A stretch of 18,898 nt of DNA. It comes from Treponema sp. (lineage in GTDB: Bacteria > Spirochaetota > Spirochaetia > Treponematales > Treponemataceae). Numbering within the stretch: position 1 is the stretch's first letter; each line of letters opens with the position of its first letter. The position numbers and the translations under genes were made by a program. Where the stretch lies: the NCBI GenBank assembly GCA_016293645.1, contig JAEDDW010000031.1, forward strand, positions 1-18,898, written 5' to 3'. Positions 1 to 6,461 of the stretch are shown here, piece after piece. The notes under the pieces are model-generated. The model was not told the origin of the DNA. It did not search any database and worked only from the letters and a program-made list of their open reading frames with translations.

Positions 1-738
1 CACACATTCATGTGCGAACTTGATGATGCTGGCGGAGTTCAGGCTGTTCTTGCAGAACTTGCAAAGAAGAACCTGATCAATACAAACCTCATCACTGCAA
101 CAGGAAAGACAATCGCAGAAAATATTGCCGGCGTAAAGAACCGCAATCCTGAAATCCTCCGTCCTATTGAAAATCCATTCAGCGACAACGGTGGTATCGC
201 AATCCTCTTTGGTAATCTTGCTCCAAACGGAACAGTTGTAAAGCGCTCTGCCTGTGCAAAGGAACTTATGCTCCACACAGGTCCTGCCCGCGTATTCAAC
301 GATGAATCAGAAGCAATGGAAGCCGTTCAGAAGTCTCAGATCAAGGCCGGCGATGTTGTGGTAATCCGCTACGAAGGTCCAAAGGGTGGTCCTGGCATGC
401 GCGAAATGCTTGCTGTAACTGCCGCTCTTGCAGGTCAGGGTCTTGATAAGGAAGTTGCCCTCATTACAGACGGCCGTTTCTCAGGTGCAACCCGCGGAGC
501 TTCCCTTGGCCACTGTTCACCGGAAGCTGCAGTCGGCGGCCCTATTGCCCTCGTAGAAGAAGGCGACATGATTACCCTGGACATCAACAACTACAAGATC
601 CACCTTGATGTTAGCGATGAAGAACTTGCTGCAAGAAAAGCAAAGTGGGTATGCCCGGAACCAAAAGTAAAGACCGGCTACCTCGCCCGCTACGCAAAAT
701 TGGTAAGCTCAGCAGACAAAGGGGCTATACTCCAGTAG
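1..738 (+). CDS. ilvD: Dihydroxy-acid dehydratase, C-terminal part (5' end outside window)
   Basis: The reading frame is open from the first base (His-Thr-Phe-Met...), so this is the last ~245 residues of a protein usually of about 550-620 residues. IlvD dehydrates 2,3-dihydroxy-isovalerate and 2,3-dihydroxy-3-methylvalerate to the 2-keto acids in valine, isoleucine and leucine synthesis, in the cytoplasm, using an Fe-S cluster. The C-terminal family signature is intact: ITDGRFSGATRG, whose serine is the proposed catalytic base in the family, followed by GHCSPEAAVGGPIA and an EEGDMITLDI segment. The cluster-binding cysteines would lie mainly upstream of the window. ilvB, an earlier enzyme of the same pathway, lies 1.5 kb downstream on the same strand but behind its own promoter and a terminator. 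The stop codon is followed by a palindrome-rich gap rather than a plain terminator. Confidence 0.95.
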   Translation, partial: HTFMCELDDAGGVQAVLAELAKKNLINTNLITATGKTIAENIAGVKNRNPEILRPIENPFSDNGGIAILFGNLAPNGTVVKRSACAKELMLHTGPARVFNDESEAMEAVQKSQIKAGDVVVIRYEGPKGGPGMREMLAVTAALAGQGLDKEVALITDGRFSGATRGASLGHCSPEAAVGGPIALVEEGDMITLDINNYKIHLDVSDEELAARKAKWVCPEPKVKTGYLARYAKLVSSADKGAILQ

Positions 739-742
739 GTGG

Positions 743-833
743 TTTGCGAGTTTTGCTGTTTTTTGCGTAAGCAAAAATGGGAGCCTCTTGCGACCAAAGC
801 AAAACTCGGTAAGCAGGCGTTAGCCTGCGACCA
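743..833. repeat. Nested inverted repeats after ilvD
   Basis: Three stems are visible. An 11-bp perfect stem joins 747-757 (CGAGTTTTGCT) to 798-808. Inside it, 760-766 (TTTTTGC) pairs with 771-777 around a GTAA loop. Next to it, 813-818 (GCAGGC) pairs with 823-828 around a GTTA loop. The octamer TGCGACCA occurs at 789-796 and again at 826-833. The arrangement looks like an intergenic repeat cluster. It could fold in the ilvD transcript 3' end. I see no protein-coding logic in it. Confidence 0.7.
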
Positions 834-875
834 GATAAGGGTGCAATTTTACAGTAAAAAAAGAGTAATCGCAGG

Positions 876-923
876 CTTCGACTCCGCTCAGCCATCCTGT
901 AGGATTCCTGAGCGGAGTCGAAG
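876..923. repeat. 16-bp perfect palindrome between ilvD and mntP
   Basis: Bases 876-891 pair perfectly with 908-923 (arm CTTCGACTCCGCTCAG). The 16-nt loop holds a second small stem (ATCCT 894-898 with AGGAT 901-905). No U-tract follows directly, so it is not a classical intrinsic terminator. The arm resembles a GAGCGGAGTCGAAG-type intergenic palindrome that recurs in many bacterial genomes (from memory, not searched). It lies 27 bases before the mntP start and could terminate or process the ilvD transcript or affect mntP expression. Confidence 0.85.
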
Positions 924-950
924 GATCTTGCTTATTTTACTTTTGGATTT

Positions 951-1541
951 ATGAATTTTCTATTTTTTATAAACAGCATTCTTTTAGGTGTAGGCCTTGC
1001 AATGGATGCCTTCAGTGTGTCCATTGCCAACGGACTCAACGAATCCGGCATGTCAAAAAGCAAAATGTGTGGCGTTGCCGGAACCTACGCTTTCTTTCAG
1101 TTTGCCATGCCGATGGCAGGATGGATTTGCGTTCACACCATTGTTGAATATTTTACTTCATTCCAGAAATTCATTCCGTGGATTGCTCTTGTGCTTCTGG
1201 TCTATATCGGCGGAAAAATGATCTATGAAAACATCAGGGGAGACGAGGGCGATGGCAGTGGTTCCGCCTGTAGTATCCTTGGTTTTGGAACACTTGTGAT
1301 CCAGGGAATTGCTACGAGCATAGATGCGCTTTCCGTTGGTTTCACCATTGCTGAATATAGTCTTGGATTTGCTCTTACAGCCGGAATCATCATTGCCGTC
1401 GTGACTTTCGCCATTTCTTTTTCGGGGCTTGTCGTCGGGAAAAAAGCAGGTGGAAGATTTACCGACAAAGCTGAGATTCTAGGCGGAATAATTCTTATCG
1501 GCATTGGATTCGAGATTTTCATCAAAGGCTTGTTTTTCTGA
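951..1541 (+). CDS. mntP: Manganese efflux pump MntP
   Basis: 196 residues, the normal size for MntP (about 190), an inner-membrane exporter that protects against excess Mn2+. The hydrophobic profile fits six membrane segments in two related halves. Each half carries the family's membrane-embedded aspartate motif: GLAMDAFSVSIANG (Asp19) in helix 1 and ATSIDALSVGF (Asp125) in the second half. These match the essential aspartates of E. coli MntP. The C-terminal KAEILGGIILIGIG segment is also typical. The start is the only sensible ATG before the first helix, but the ribosome binding site is poor. A yybP-ykoY manganese riboswitch, common before mntP elsewhere, was looked for and not seen; the upstream gap holds palindromic repeats instead. 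The next gene starts 56 bases downstream with its own strong ribosome binding site. Confidence 0.93.
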   Translation: MNFLFFINSILLGVGLAMDAFSVSIANGLNESGMSKSKMCGVAGTYAFFQFAMPMAGWICVHTIVEYFTSFQKFIPWIALVLLVYIGGKMIYENIRGDEGDGSGSACSILGFGTLVIQGIATSIDALSVGFTIAEYSLGFALTAGIIIAVVTFAISFSGLVVGKKAGGRFTDKAEILGGIILIGIGFEIFIKGLFF

Positions 1542-1597
1542 TTTTTTGCATTAAATTTTTTCTTGAGAGGTAAGACTTTTTTACAGGAGGAAATCAG

Positions 1598-2014
1598 ATG
1601 AAGAAAATCCTTATGGCGGCATTTGTTGCTCTTGGCATGGTTTTTGCGGCAGTGGCTCAGGAAGCAGACCTTACGGATGTTTCAAAGACAATCAAGTTCC
1701 CTGAAGATTTCAACTTGGGAAAATGGTATGACTCAAAATGGGATGCATACTGGGAACTTGAGAGCAACAACATCAGTCTCTACAAGGGAGATGCAAAGAT
1801 TGTTTCTTTTGCTGGAAAAATCAAGAACTGGAATATGACGGTAAGTACAAGAGGTCTTGAAATCACTTTTGATTGTGATGCCACAAGCAGATCCTACAAA
1901 TTGACAAAGCCTCTTGCAGTCAGCTCCGATCTTGATCTTGAAGTAGAACGCCATGATGTTCCGTCAACGGACGCCAATAAAAAATGGAAGACTACAATCC
2001 TTCGCCAGCAGTAA
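1598..2014 (+). CDS. Small exported protein of unknown function
   Basis: 138 residues with a clear signal peptide: MKKI, a hydrophobic core, and a likely signal peptidase I site after Ala20 (AVA before Gln21). The mature part of about 118 residues is polar and probably beta-rich (alternating patterns such as WDAYWELESNNISLYKG and LEITFDCDATSRSYKL), with several tryptophans. It has one cysteine in the mature part and no membrane helix, so it should be periplasmic or surface-associated. The start is set by a near-perfect Shine-Dalgarno sequence AGGAGG at 1585-1590, seven bases before the ATG, the best one in the window, so translation may be high. It is followed by a strong intrinsic terminator. 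I do not recognise the family; a lipocalin-like or small beta-sandwich fold is only a guess. Confidence 0.8.
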   Translation: MKKILMAAFVALGMVFAAVAQEADLTDVSKTIKFPEDFNLGKWYDSKWDAYWELESNNISLYKGDAKIVSFAGKIKNWNMTVSTRGLEITFDCDATSRSYKLTKPLAVSSDLDLEVERHDVPSTDANKKWKTTILRQQ

Positions 2015-2035
2015 TGACTGACTGAATGCGGCCAG

Positions 2036-2067
2036 AGCCCTTTCCTTTCATGGAAGGGGCTTTTTTT
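2036..2067 (+). terminator. Intrinsic terminator after the small exported protein
   Basis: A 10-bp stem (AGCCCTTTCC 2036-2045 with GGAAGGGGCT 2052-2061, one G-T wobble) with a 6-nt loop runs straight into a run of seven T (2061-2067). This is a textbook rho-independent terminator and separates the mntP region from the ilvB operon. Confidence 0.93.
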
Positions 2068-2156
2068 ATGTCCCTGGCATTCTTTTGCCTGCCTGTGAAG
2101 TCCAGAATCTGACACTGCCTGTGGATATCGGGACTCCACGTTTTGCCAGCACTGAA
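2068..2156. other. Upstream region of the ilvB promoter with direct and inverted repeats
   Basis: The 89 bases between the terminator and the -35 box hold a 9-bp direct repeat CTGCCTGTG (2089-2097 and 2115-2123). They also hold small inverted repeats CTGGCA 2074-2079 / TGCCAG 2144-2149 and AGTCC 2099-2103 / GGACT 2131-2135. The position is suitable for a regulator binding site, but there is no direct evidence for one. Confidence 0.35.
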
Positions 2157-2185
2157 TTGAACAAAAATGTTTTGCCGTGTATACT
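2157..2185 (+). promoter_or_regulatory. Sigma-70-type promoter of the ilvB operon
   Basis: -35 TTGAAC (2157-2162), a spacer of exactly 17 bases, and -10 TATACT (2180-2185). Transcription would start near 2192, giving a leader of about 43 bases. That is too short for an attenuator with a leader peptide and stem-loops. The ribosome binding site AGAGG (2220-2224) lies 10 bases before the ilvB ATG. Confidence 0.75.
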
Positions 2186-2234
2186 TTTGGTTCTGTAATA
2201 TCATTAAAGAAATTTCAGCAGAGGTTAAAATCAT

Positions 2235-3974
2235 ATGAAGTTGAACGGTTCACAGATCATTATTGAAAGTCTTATCGAGCAGGGAGTTGATACAGTTTTC
2301 GGTTATCCGGGAGGATGTATCCTCAATGTTTATGATGAACTTTACAAGAACTCAAACAGAATTACACATATTCTTACAGCACACGAACAGGCTGCAGCAC
2401 ACGCAGCTGACGGTTATGCTCGTTCAACAGGAAAGGTCGGTGTCTGCATGGCAACATCTGGCCCAGGAGCAACAAACCTTGTAACAGGTATTGCTACAGC
2501 ATATATGGACTCAATACCTATCGTTGCAATTACATGTAATGTTCCTTCAAACATCCTCGGAAAAGATTCTTTCCAGGAAATTGACATCAAGGGTGTTACT
2601 ATCCCAATTACAAAGCACAATTTCCTTGTCCGCAAGGCAGAAGATCTGGCACCAACAATCCGTCAGGCATTCCTTATTGCAAAAAGTGGTCGTCCAGGTC
2701 CAGTCCTCATTGACATCCTTAAAGACGCGACAGCCCTCAATGTTCAGTATGAATTCACACCGCTCAAGAAATCTGACAACGAAAAGAAATTGATTGCTTC
2801 CCTCGATAAGAATCTTGGACGCACTCTTGTTGCAAACAAGCCAAGCGATGCAGAAATCAAGGAAGCTGCAGAACTCATCAACAACTGCAAAAAGCCAATC
2901 ATTTACGCAGGCGGCGGTATCGGCATGTCAGGAGCAGAAAAGGAACTTCTTGAACTTGCCGAAAAGAATTCCATCCCTGTAAGCGAAAGCCTTATGGCCC
3001 GTGCTTCATTCCCTGCAACACACCCTCTCTGTACCTGGATGGTCGGTATGCACGGAACAAAGGCAAGCAACATGGCAATCACAGAAGGTGACCTTATCAT
3101 TGCCCTCGGTGCAAGATTCAGTGACCGCGTTATCGGTGATCCGTCAAAGTTCGGCCTTAACGCAAAGGTTCTCCAGATAGACATTGACCCTGCAGAAGTC
3201 AACAAAAATATTCCGGCCTTCAAGTCTGTTGTCGGCGACATCAAGTACATCCTTTCTAAACTCATTCCACTCGTTAAGGAAAACAAGCGCAAGGAATGGA
3301 TCAGCCAGATTGCAGCATGGAAGAAAGAATATCCTTCAATCTATGACAAGAATCCAAAGAACTCTGTAAATCCAAAGCACATCTGCGAAATCATCAACAA
3401 GGTGGCTGGCGAAAATACAATCATTACAACAGAAGTTGGTCAGCATCAGATGTGGACTGCACAGTTCTATCCATTTACAAAGCCAAGGACATTCCTTACA
3501 TCAGGTGGGCTTGGAACAATGGGTTACGGTACTGGTGCTGCAATGGGTGCTCAGATCGGAAATCCTAAGAAGCGTGTAGTTCACATTGCAGGTGACGGTT
3601 CTTTCCGCATGAACTGCAACGAACTTGCAACAATCGCTCACTACAATCTTCCTCTTGTAATCGTTATCTTCAACAACCATGCCCTCGGAAATGTACGCAT
3701 GTGGCAGCGCCTCTTCTACGGAAAGAGATTCAGCCAGACAACTTTGGATTTTGGTCCAGACTGGTGCAAGCTTGCCGATGCATACGGAATCAAGGGATAC
3801 AAGGCTGACAATGCAAAGGATTTTGAAAAGGTTTTTGAAAAGGCATTCAAGGCTAAGGCTCCTGCAATCATCGATGTAGAAGTTGATATCGATGAAATGA
3901 TTCTTCCAATGGTACCTGGCGGAAAACCTATCTATGACATGATCATGTCCTTGAGCGAAGAGGTAATGAGCTGA
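2235..3974 (+). CDS. ilvB: Acetolactate synthase, large (catalytic) subunit
   Basis: 579 residues, full length for the family. It joins two pyruvates to 2-acetolactate, or pyruvate and 2-ketobutyrate to 2-aceto-2-hydroxybutyrate: the first common step of valine, leucine and isoleucine synthesis. The N-terminal ThDP pyrimidine-binding domain shows GYPGGCILNVYDEL and the catalytic Glu51 in AHEQAAAHAADGYAR, then SGPGATNLVTGIA. The central domain is the FAD-binding region. The C-terminal ThDP diphosphate-binding motif begins GDGS at 453-456 and ends at Asn480-Asn481, followed by LGNVRMWQ. The usual Ala of GYPGGAI is Cys here. No small regulatory subunit follows. Instead a PilZ gene starts inside the ilvB stop codon (TGATG), so translation is probably coupled. 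Expression is from the promoter at 2157-2185. Confidence 0.96.
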   Translation: MKLNGSQIIIESLIEQGVDTVFGYPGGCILNVYDELYKNSNRITHILTAHEQAAAHAADGYARSTGKVGVCMATSGPGATNLVTGIATAYMDSIPIVAITCNVPSNILGKDSFQEIDIKGVTIPITKHNFLVRKAEDLAPTIRQAFLIAKSGRPGPVLIDILKDATALNVQYEFTPLKKSDNEKKLIASLDKNLGRTLVANKPSDAEIKEAAELINNCKKPIIYAGGGIGMSGAEKELLELAEKNSIPVSESLMARASFPATHPLCTWMVGMHGTKASNMAITEGDLIIALGARFSDRVIGDPSKFGLNAKVLQIDIDPAEVNKNIPAFKSVVGDIKYILSKLIPLVKENKRKEWISQIAAWKKEYPSIYDKNPKNSVNPKHICEIINKVAGENTIITTEVGQHQMWTAQFYPFTKPRTFLTSGGLGTMGYGTGAAMGAQIGNPKKRVVHIAGDGSFRMNCNELATIAHYNLPLVIVIFNNHALGNVRMWQRLFYGKRFSQTTLDFGPDWCKLADAYGIKGYKADNAKDFEKVFEKAFKAKAPAIIDVEVDIDEMILPMVPGGKPIYDMIMSLSEEVMS

Positions 3975-4366
3975 TGAGAAAAGAACTCCGGGGAGAGGAG
4001 CGTTATACTGAAATAGGTCGCGTTGAATGTGAGCAGATCAGTGCTCTGCCCGGAGTATTGGATGACATCAGCATATCTGGATGTAGGATTCATTTTCCTT
4101 TGCCTGCGGATGTGGACAAGGAGAAAGAATATACAGTTTTCATTCAGCTGTCGCGCCAGGATTTTCCAGACAGACTGCAGCTTCTTTGCCAGCCGCAATG
4201 GTTTGTCGTTAATGAAAAAGAAAGCCAGGTGGAGATAGGCCTTGCATTTCTTCGTTCTCCGGATTCTCCAGAGCTTGCAAGATTAATTGAGTCATTGAAA
4301 CAGAAAGAAAATTCTGACGACATTACAAGTCTTATCATTGAAGACGACACGGATTTCATTTCATGA
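3974..4366 (+). CDS. PilZ-domain protein, probable cyclic di-GMP receptor
   Basis: 130 residues, essentially a single PilZ domain with an acidic tail. Both halves of the c-di-GMP binding signature are present: RGEER (Arg6 and Arg10, the RxxxR motif) and DISISG (Asp31, Ser33, Gly36, the D/NxSxxG motif). The protein should therefore bind c-di-GMP. It has no membrane segment or partner domain, so its output must act through another protein. The start ATG overlaps the ilvB stop by one base, and its own stop overlaps the next start (ATGA at 4363-4366). It is thus locked into translation between acetolactate synthase and an RNA methyltransferase. Residues ~105-130 (DDITSLIIEDDTDFIS) are acidic and unlike the core domain. 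Single-domain PilZ proteins act in motility, envelope or metabolic control; which applies here is not shown. Confidence 0.85.
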   Translation: MRKELRGEERYTEIGRVECEQISALPGVLDDISISGCRIHFPLPADVDKEKEYTVFIQLSRQDFPDRLQLLCQPQWFVVNEKESQVEIGLAFLRSPDSPELARLIESLKQKENSDDITSLIIEDDTDFIS

Positions 4367-5325
4367 GTTCTACTATCGAAAAAATCCCAGGAATTGCATT
4401 CCTCCCGTTCATCGACATGAAGGAGCTTCTTCTGAGTGAACTTAAAAACCGTTTTGGTTATGACTGTTCCGATGCGGTGCATTATGGTGACCTTGTATAT
4501 TTTCCAAATTATAAAAAAGAAACAGGAATTCCTTACTGGGCACGTTGCGCAATGCTGGATCCATTTATCGTTCATTTTGATTCCATAGGTGATGGGGCAG
4601 GTGAACTGAAAAAAATCCAGCGTTCATGGGCTCCATACAGTTTTACAAGTTTCCGTCGTGCTGCGTTGATCCAGGAAAAACTTCCGTATGTAAATCTGAA
4701 GGCAAAAACTTTTCCTGCAAAAATTCCATCGGGAGAGACAGGGCTTTATACATTGATTGATGACCATACAATGGTTGCCTCTGCCGCAACGAATACGACT
4801 GTTCCTGCAGGACGCATTGAATTCATCGAAGATCATGAGAATCCTCCAAGCCGTGCATACCTTAAAATTCAGGAAAGCCTCAGTCTTGCATCTTATTATT
4901 TTGATGTTGAAATTCCTGGAAAGGGCAGCCGTTGTTTTGAAGCCGGAGCCTGTCCTGGAGGATGGACCTGGGTTCTTGTGGAACAGGGATCTGAAGTTTT
5001 TGCCGTTGACCGTGCTGAACTTGCTCCTTCCCTCATGAAAAATGATCTTGTTACTTTTCTTGCCCACGATGCCTTTACATTGAAGCCGGAAGACCTGGGT
5101 GAATTTGACTGGGTCATCAGTGATGTCATCTGCTATCCTGAGCGTCTTCTTGAATGGATCAAGATGTGGCTTTCAAGTGGAAAAACAAAAAAAATGATCT
5201 GTACCATCAAGATGCAGGGTGAAATAAACTGGCCCTTGATTGCAGAATTTGAGGCAATCCCAAACAGCAAGATCGTTCATCTCAACTACAACAAGCACGA
5301 ACTTACATTCATGCATGTTGAGTAG
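4363..5325 (+). CDS. RlmM/FtsJ-type ribose 2'-O-methyltransferase
   Basis: 320 residues. The C-terminal half is an FtsJ-fold SAM-dependent methyltransferase with the SAM loop EAGACPGGWT (193-202). It has the full K-D-K-E tetrad of RNA 2'-O-methyltransferases: Lys168 (SRAYLK), Asp254 (ISDV), Lys283 (TIKMQG) and Glu313 (HELTF). The order and spacing resemble E. coli RlmM (YgdE), which methylates C2498 of 23S rRNA (PGGWT, then a D-containing strand, then a WL-x-G segment). The N-terminal ~160 residues would be the RNA-binding part and are shorter than in RlmM (366 residues). 23S rRNA is the likely substrate but is not proven. The start overlaps the pilZ stop (ATGA), making it the third gene of the ilvB operon. 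The gene ends before a large hairpin shared with the convergent metA gene. Confidence 0.82.
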   Translation: MSSTIEKIPGIAFLPFIDMKELLLSELKNRFGYDCSDAVHYGDLVYFPNYKKETGIPYWARCAMLDPFIVHFDSIGDGAGELKKIQRSWAPYSFTSFRRAALIQEKLPYVNLKAKTFPAKIPSGETGLYTLIDDHTMVASAATNTTVPAGRIEFIEDHENPPSRAYLKIQESLSLASYYFDVEIPGKGSRCFEAGACPGGWTWVLVEQGSEVFAVDRAELAPSLMKNDLVTFLAHDAFTLKPEDLGEFDWVISDVICYPERLLEWIKMWLSSGKTKKMICTIKMQGEINWPLIAEFEAIPNSKIVHLNYNKHELTFMHVE

Positions 5326-5377
5326 TTTCCCATTCTCTCTGATTTGAAGTTGGCTTCTGTTCTGCAAATACAAGGTG

Positions 5378-5483
5378 TGTGAAAAAACTGCGGAACAGAG
5401 GTTCGTGACAAAATGCGACTTGAAACTGAAAGTTTCACCGAAGCAGGTTTGACACGGTTCTCTGTGGGAGCAGCTTTTTCACA
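5378..5483. repeat. 106-bp imperfect hairpin between convergent genes
   Basis: The two halves pair along most of their length. Outer arm 5378-5391 pairs with 5470-5483 (13 of 14 pairs, including A-run against T-run). ACAGAG 5395-5400 pairs with CTCTGT 5460-5465. GTGACAAA 5405-5412 pairs with TTTGACAC 5448-5455 with one mismatch. The tip is TGAAACT 5421-5427 with AGTTTCA 5431-5437 around GAA. It may act as a two-way transcription stop for the ilvB operon and metA: the outer stem ends in A/T runs, giving a U-rich end on both strands. It could also be a miniature palindromic element or a structured RNA. Confidence 0.75.
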
Positions 5484-5491
5484 TATACAAT

Positions 5492-6415
5492 CTATTGTTC
5501 GTCTATAGAATCCAGACGATATGGTGTTGCCTGGTAAACGTAATAGTTGAGCCAGTTGCTGTAGAACAGGTGGGCTGTGCTTCTCCATTTTGAGACGATC
5601 TGCTTTGCCGGATCATCATCAGTAAAGTAGTTTACCGGAATATGAGGGTTGATTCCCTTGTCCATATCCCGTTTGTATTCATTGGCAAGAGTTTCAGGAT
5701 CGTATTCAAGATGTCCTGTCATGAAGATGCTTCTGTTGTCTTTTGACTTTGCAAGAGTAAGGCCTGTTTCCTTTGAGAAGGCAAGAAGCTCAAGCCTGTC
5801 ATCTGCAAGGACGTCTTCCGTCTTGATGTAGGTGTATCTTGATGTAGGTACCGGGAACCAGTCGTCAAAACCTCTCATCAAAGGTTCCTTTGAATTCAAT
5901 AGCTTTGAATAGAAAATCCCCGAAAATTTAGTCTCGACAACATGCTTGTCGATTCCGTGCAGGTGGTAAAGTCCTGCCATGGCACCCCAGCAGATGTAAA
6001 GTGTGCAGAATACATTTTCCTTTGCATAATCCATGATCCTGCAAAGATCATTCCAGTAATCAACTTCTTCGAAAGGAATCTGTTCAACAGGAGCCCCTGT
6101 AACTATCATTCCGTCGAATTTTGTTTTGAAAAGATCTTCACTGCTGATGTAGAATTTATCAAGATGGCTCTGGTCAGTATTTTTTGAGACGTGGCCTTCC
6201 ATGTGGACAAGTGAAATGTCGATCTGCAAAGGTGTGTTTGAAAGGAGACGAAGCAGTTGTGTCTCCGTAACTTCCTTTGTCGGCATAAGGTTTACGATAG
6301 CGATTTTTAGAGGTCTGATATCCTGTGATGCTGCACGTTCCTGAGTCATGACGAAAATGTTTTCATTTTCAAGCGTTGAGCGTGCCGGTAAGTCTGAATC
6401 AATCTTAATTGGCAT
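5492..6415 (-). CDS. metA: Homoserine O-acyltransferase (MetA), predicted acetyl-CoA type
   Basis: 307 residues, the normal size of MetA. It activates homoserine for methionine synthesis by O-acylation in the cytoplasm. The start ATG at 6415 gives MPIKIDSDLPA, the near-universal MetA N-terminus; the longer open frame to 6589 would run into the divergent gene. The glutamine-amidotransferase-like fold has Cys142 as nucleophile (YICWGAMAGLYH) and His235 and Glu237 (MTGHLEYDPETL). Position 111 is Glu (TGAPVEQIPFEEV), where E. coli MetA has Gly. In characterised family members Glu111 goes with acetyl-CoA and Gly111 with succinyl-CoA, so acetyltransferase activity is predicted. There is no Shine-Dalgarno sequence, and an extended -10 sits six bases before the ATG, suggesting a leaderless mRNA. 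It is divergent from the gene at 6462 and convergent with the ilvB operon. Confidence 0.95.
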   Translation of the reverse strand: MPIKIDSDLPARSTLENENIFVMTQERAASQDIRPLKIAIVNLMPTKEVTETQLLRLLSNTPLQIDISLVHMEGHVSKNTDQSHLDKFYISSEDLFKTKFDGMIVTGAPVEQIPFEEVDYWNDLCRIMDYAKENVFCTLYICWGAMAGLYHLHGIDKHVVETKFSGIFYSKLLNSKEPLMRGFDDWFPVPTSRYTYIKTEDVLADDRLELLAFSKETGLTLAKSKDNRSIFMTGHLEYDPETLANEYKRDMDKGINPHIPVNYFTDDDPAKQIVSKWRSTAHLFYSNWLNYYVYQATPYRLDSIDEQ

Positions 6416-6421
6416 AGTGGT

Positions 6422-6430
6422 ATTGTAGCA
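6422..6430 (-). promoter_or_regulatory. Extended -10 promoter of metA
   Basis: Read on the minus strand, the sequence is TGCTACAAT: a TGn extension plus -10 TACAAT. Six bases separate it from the metA ATG, so transcription would begin at or within a base or two of the start codon. No convincing -35 box is visible. Confidence 0.6.
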
Positions 6431-6445
6431 AAATCGATGGTAATT

Positions 6446-6454
6446 TGCTACAAT
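6446..6454 (+). promoter_or_regulatory. Extended -10 promoter of the hydrolase-U32 operon
   Basis: TGCTACAAT on the plus strand, identical to the metA promoter on the other strand. Seven bases separate it from the ATG at 6462. There is no Shine-Dalgarno sequence between them, so a leaderless or nearly leaderless mRNA is predicted. Confidence 0.6.
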
Positions 6455-6461
6455 CTGATTT

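Larger units (their letters stand above)
6422..6454. repeat. Perfect 11-bp dyad in the metA / hydrolase divergent promoter
   Basis: ATTGTAGCAAA (6422-6432) is the exact reverse complement of TTTGCTACAAT (6444-6454), around an 11-base centre. The dyad fills most of the 46-bp gap between the two divergent start codons and contains both -10 elements. It could be a regulator operator, or simply two copies of the same promoter element facing outward. Confidence 0.9.

Noticed and set aside
739..950. Manganese (yybP-ykoY) riboswitch before mntP
   Set aside because: Looked for because it is common there; the conserved loop sequences are absent and the gap is explained by repeats.
739..954. 71-residue open frame between ilvD and mntP
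   Set aside because: It runs through the palindromic repeats, has no ribosome binding site or plausible protein character, and overlaps the mntP start.
2192..2234. Attenuator or leader peptide before ilvB
   Set aside because: The predicted leader is only about 43 bases, with no leader open frame rich in Ile/Val/Leu and no competing stems.
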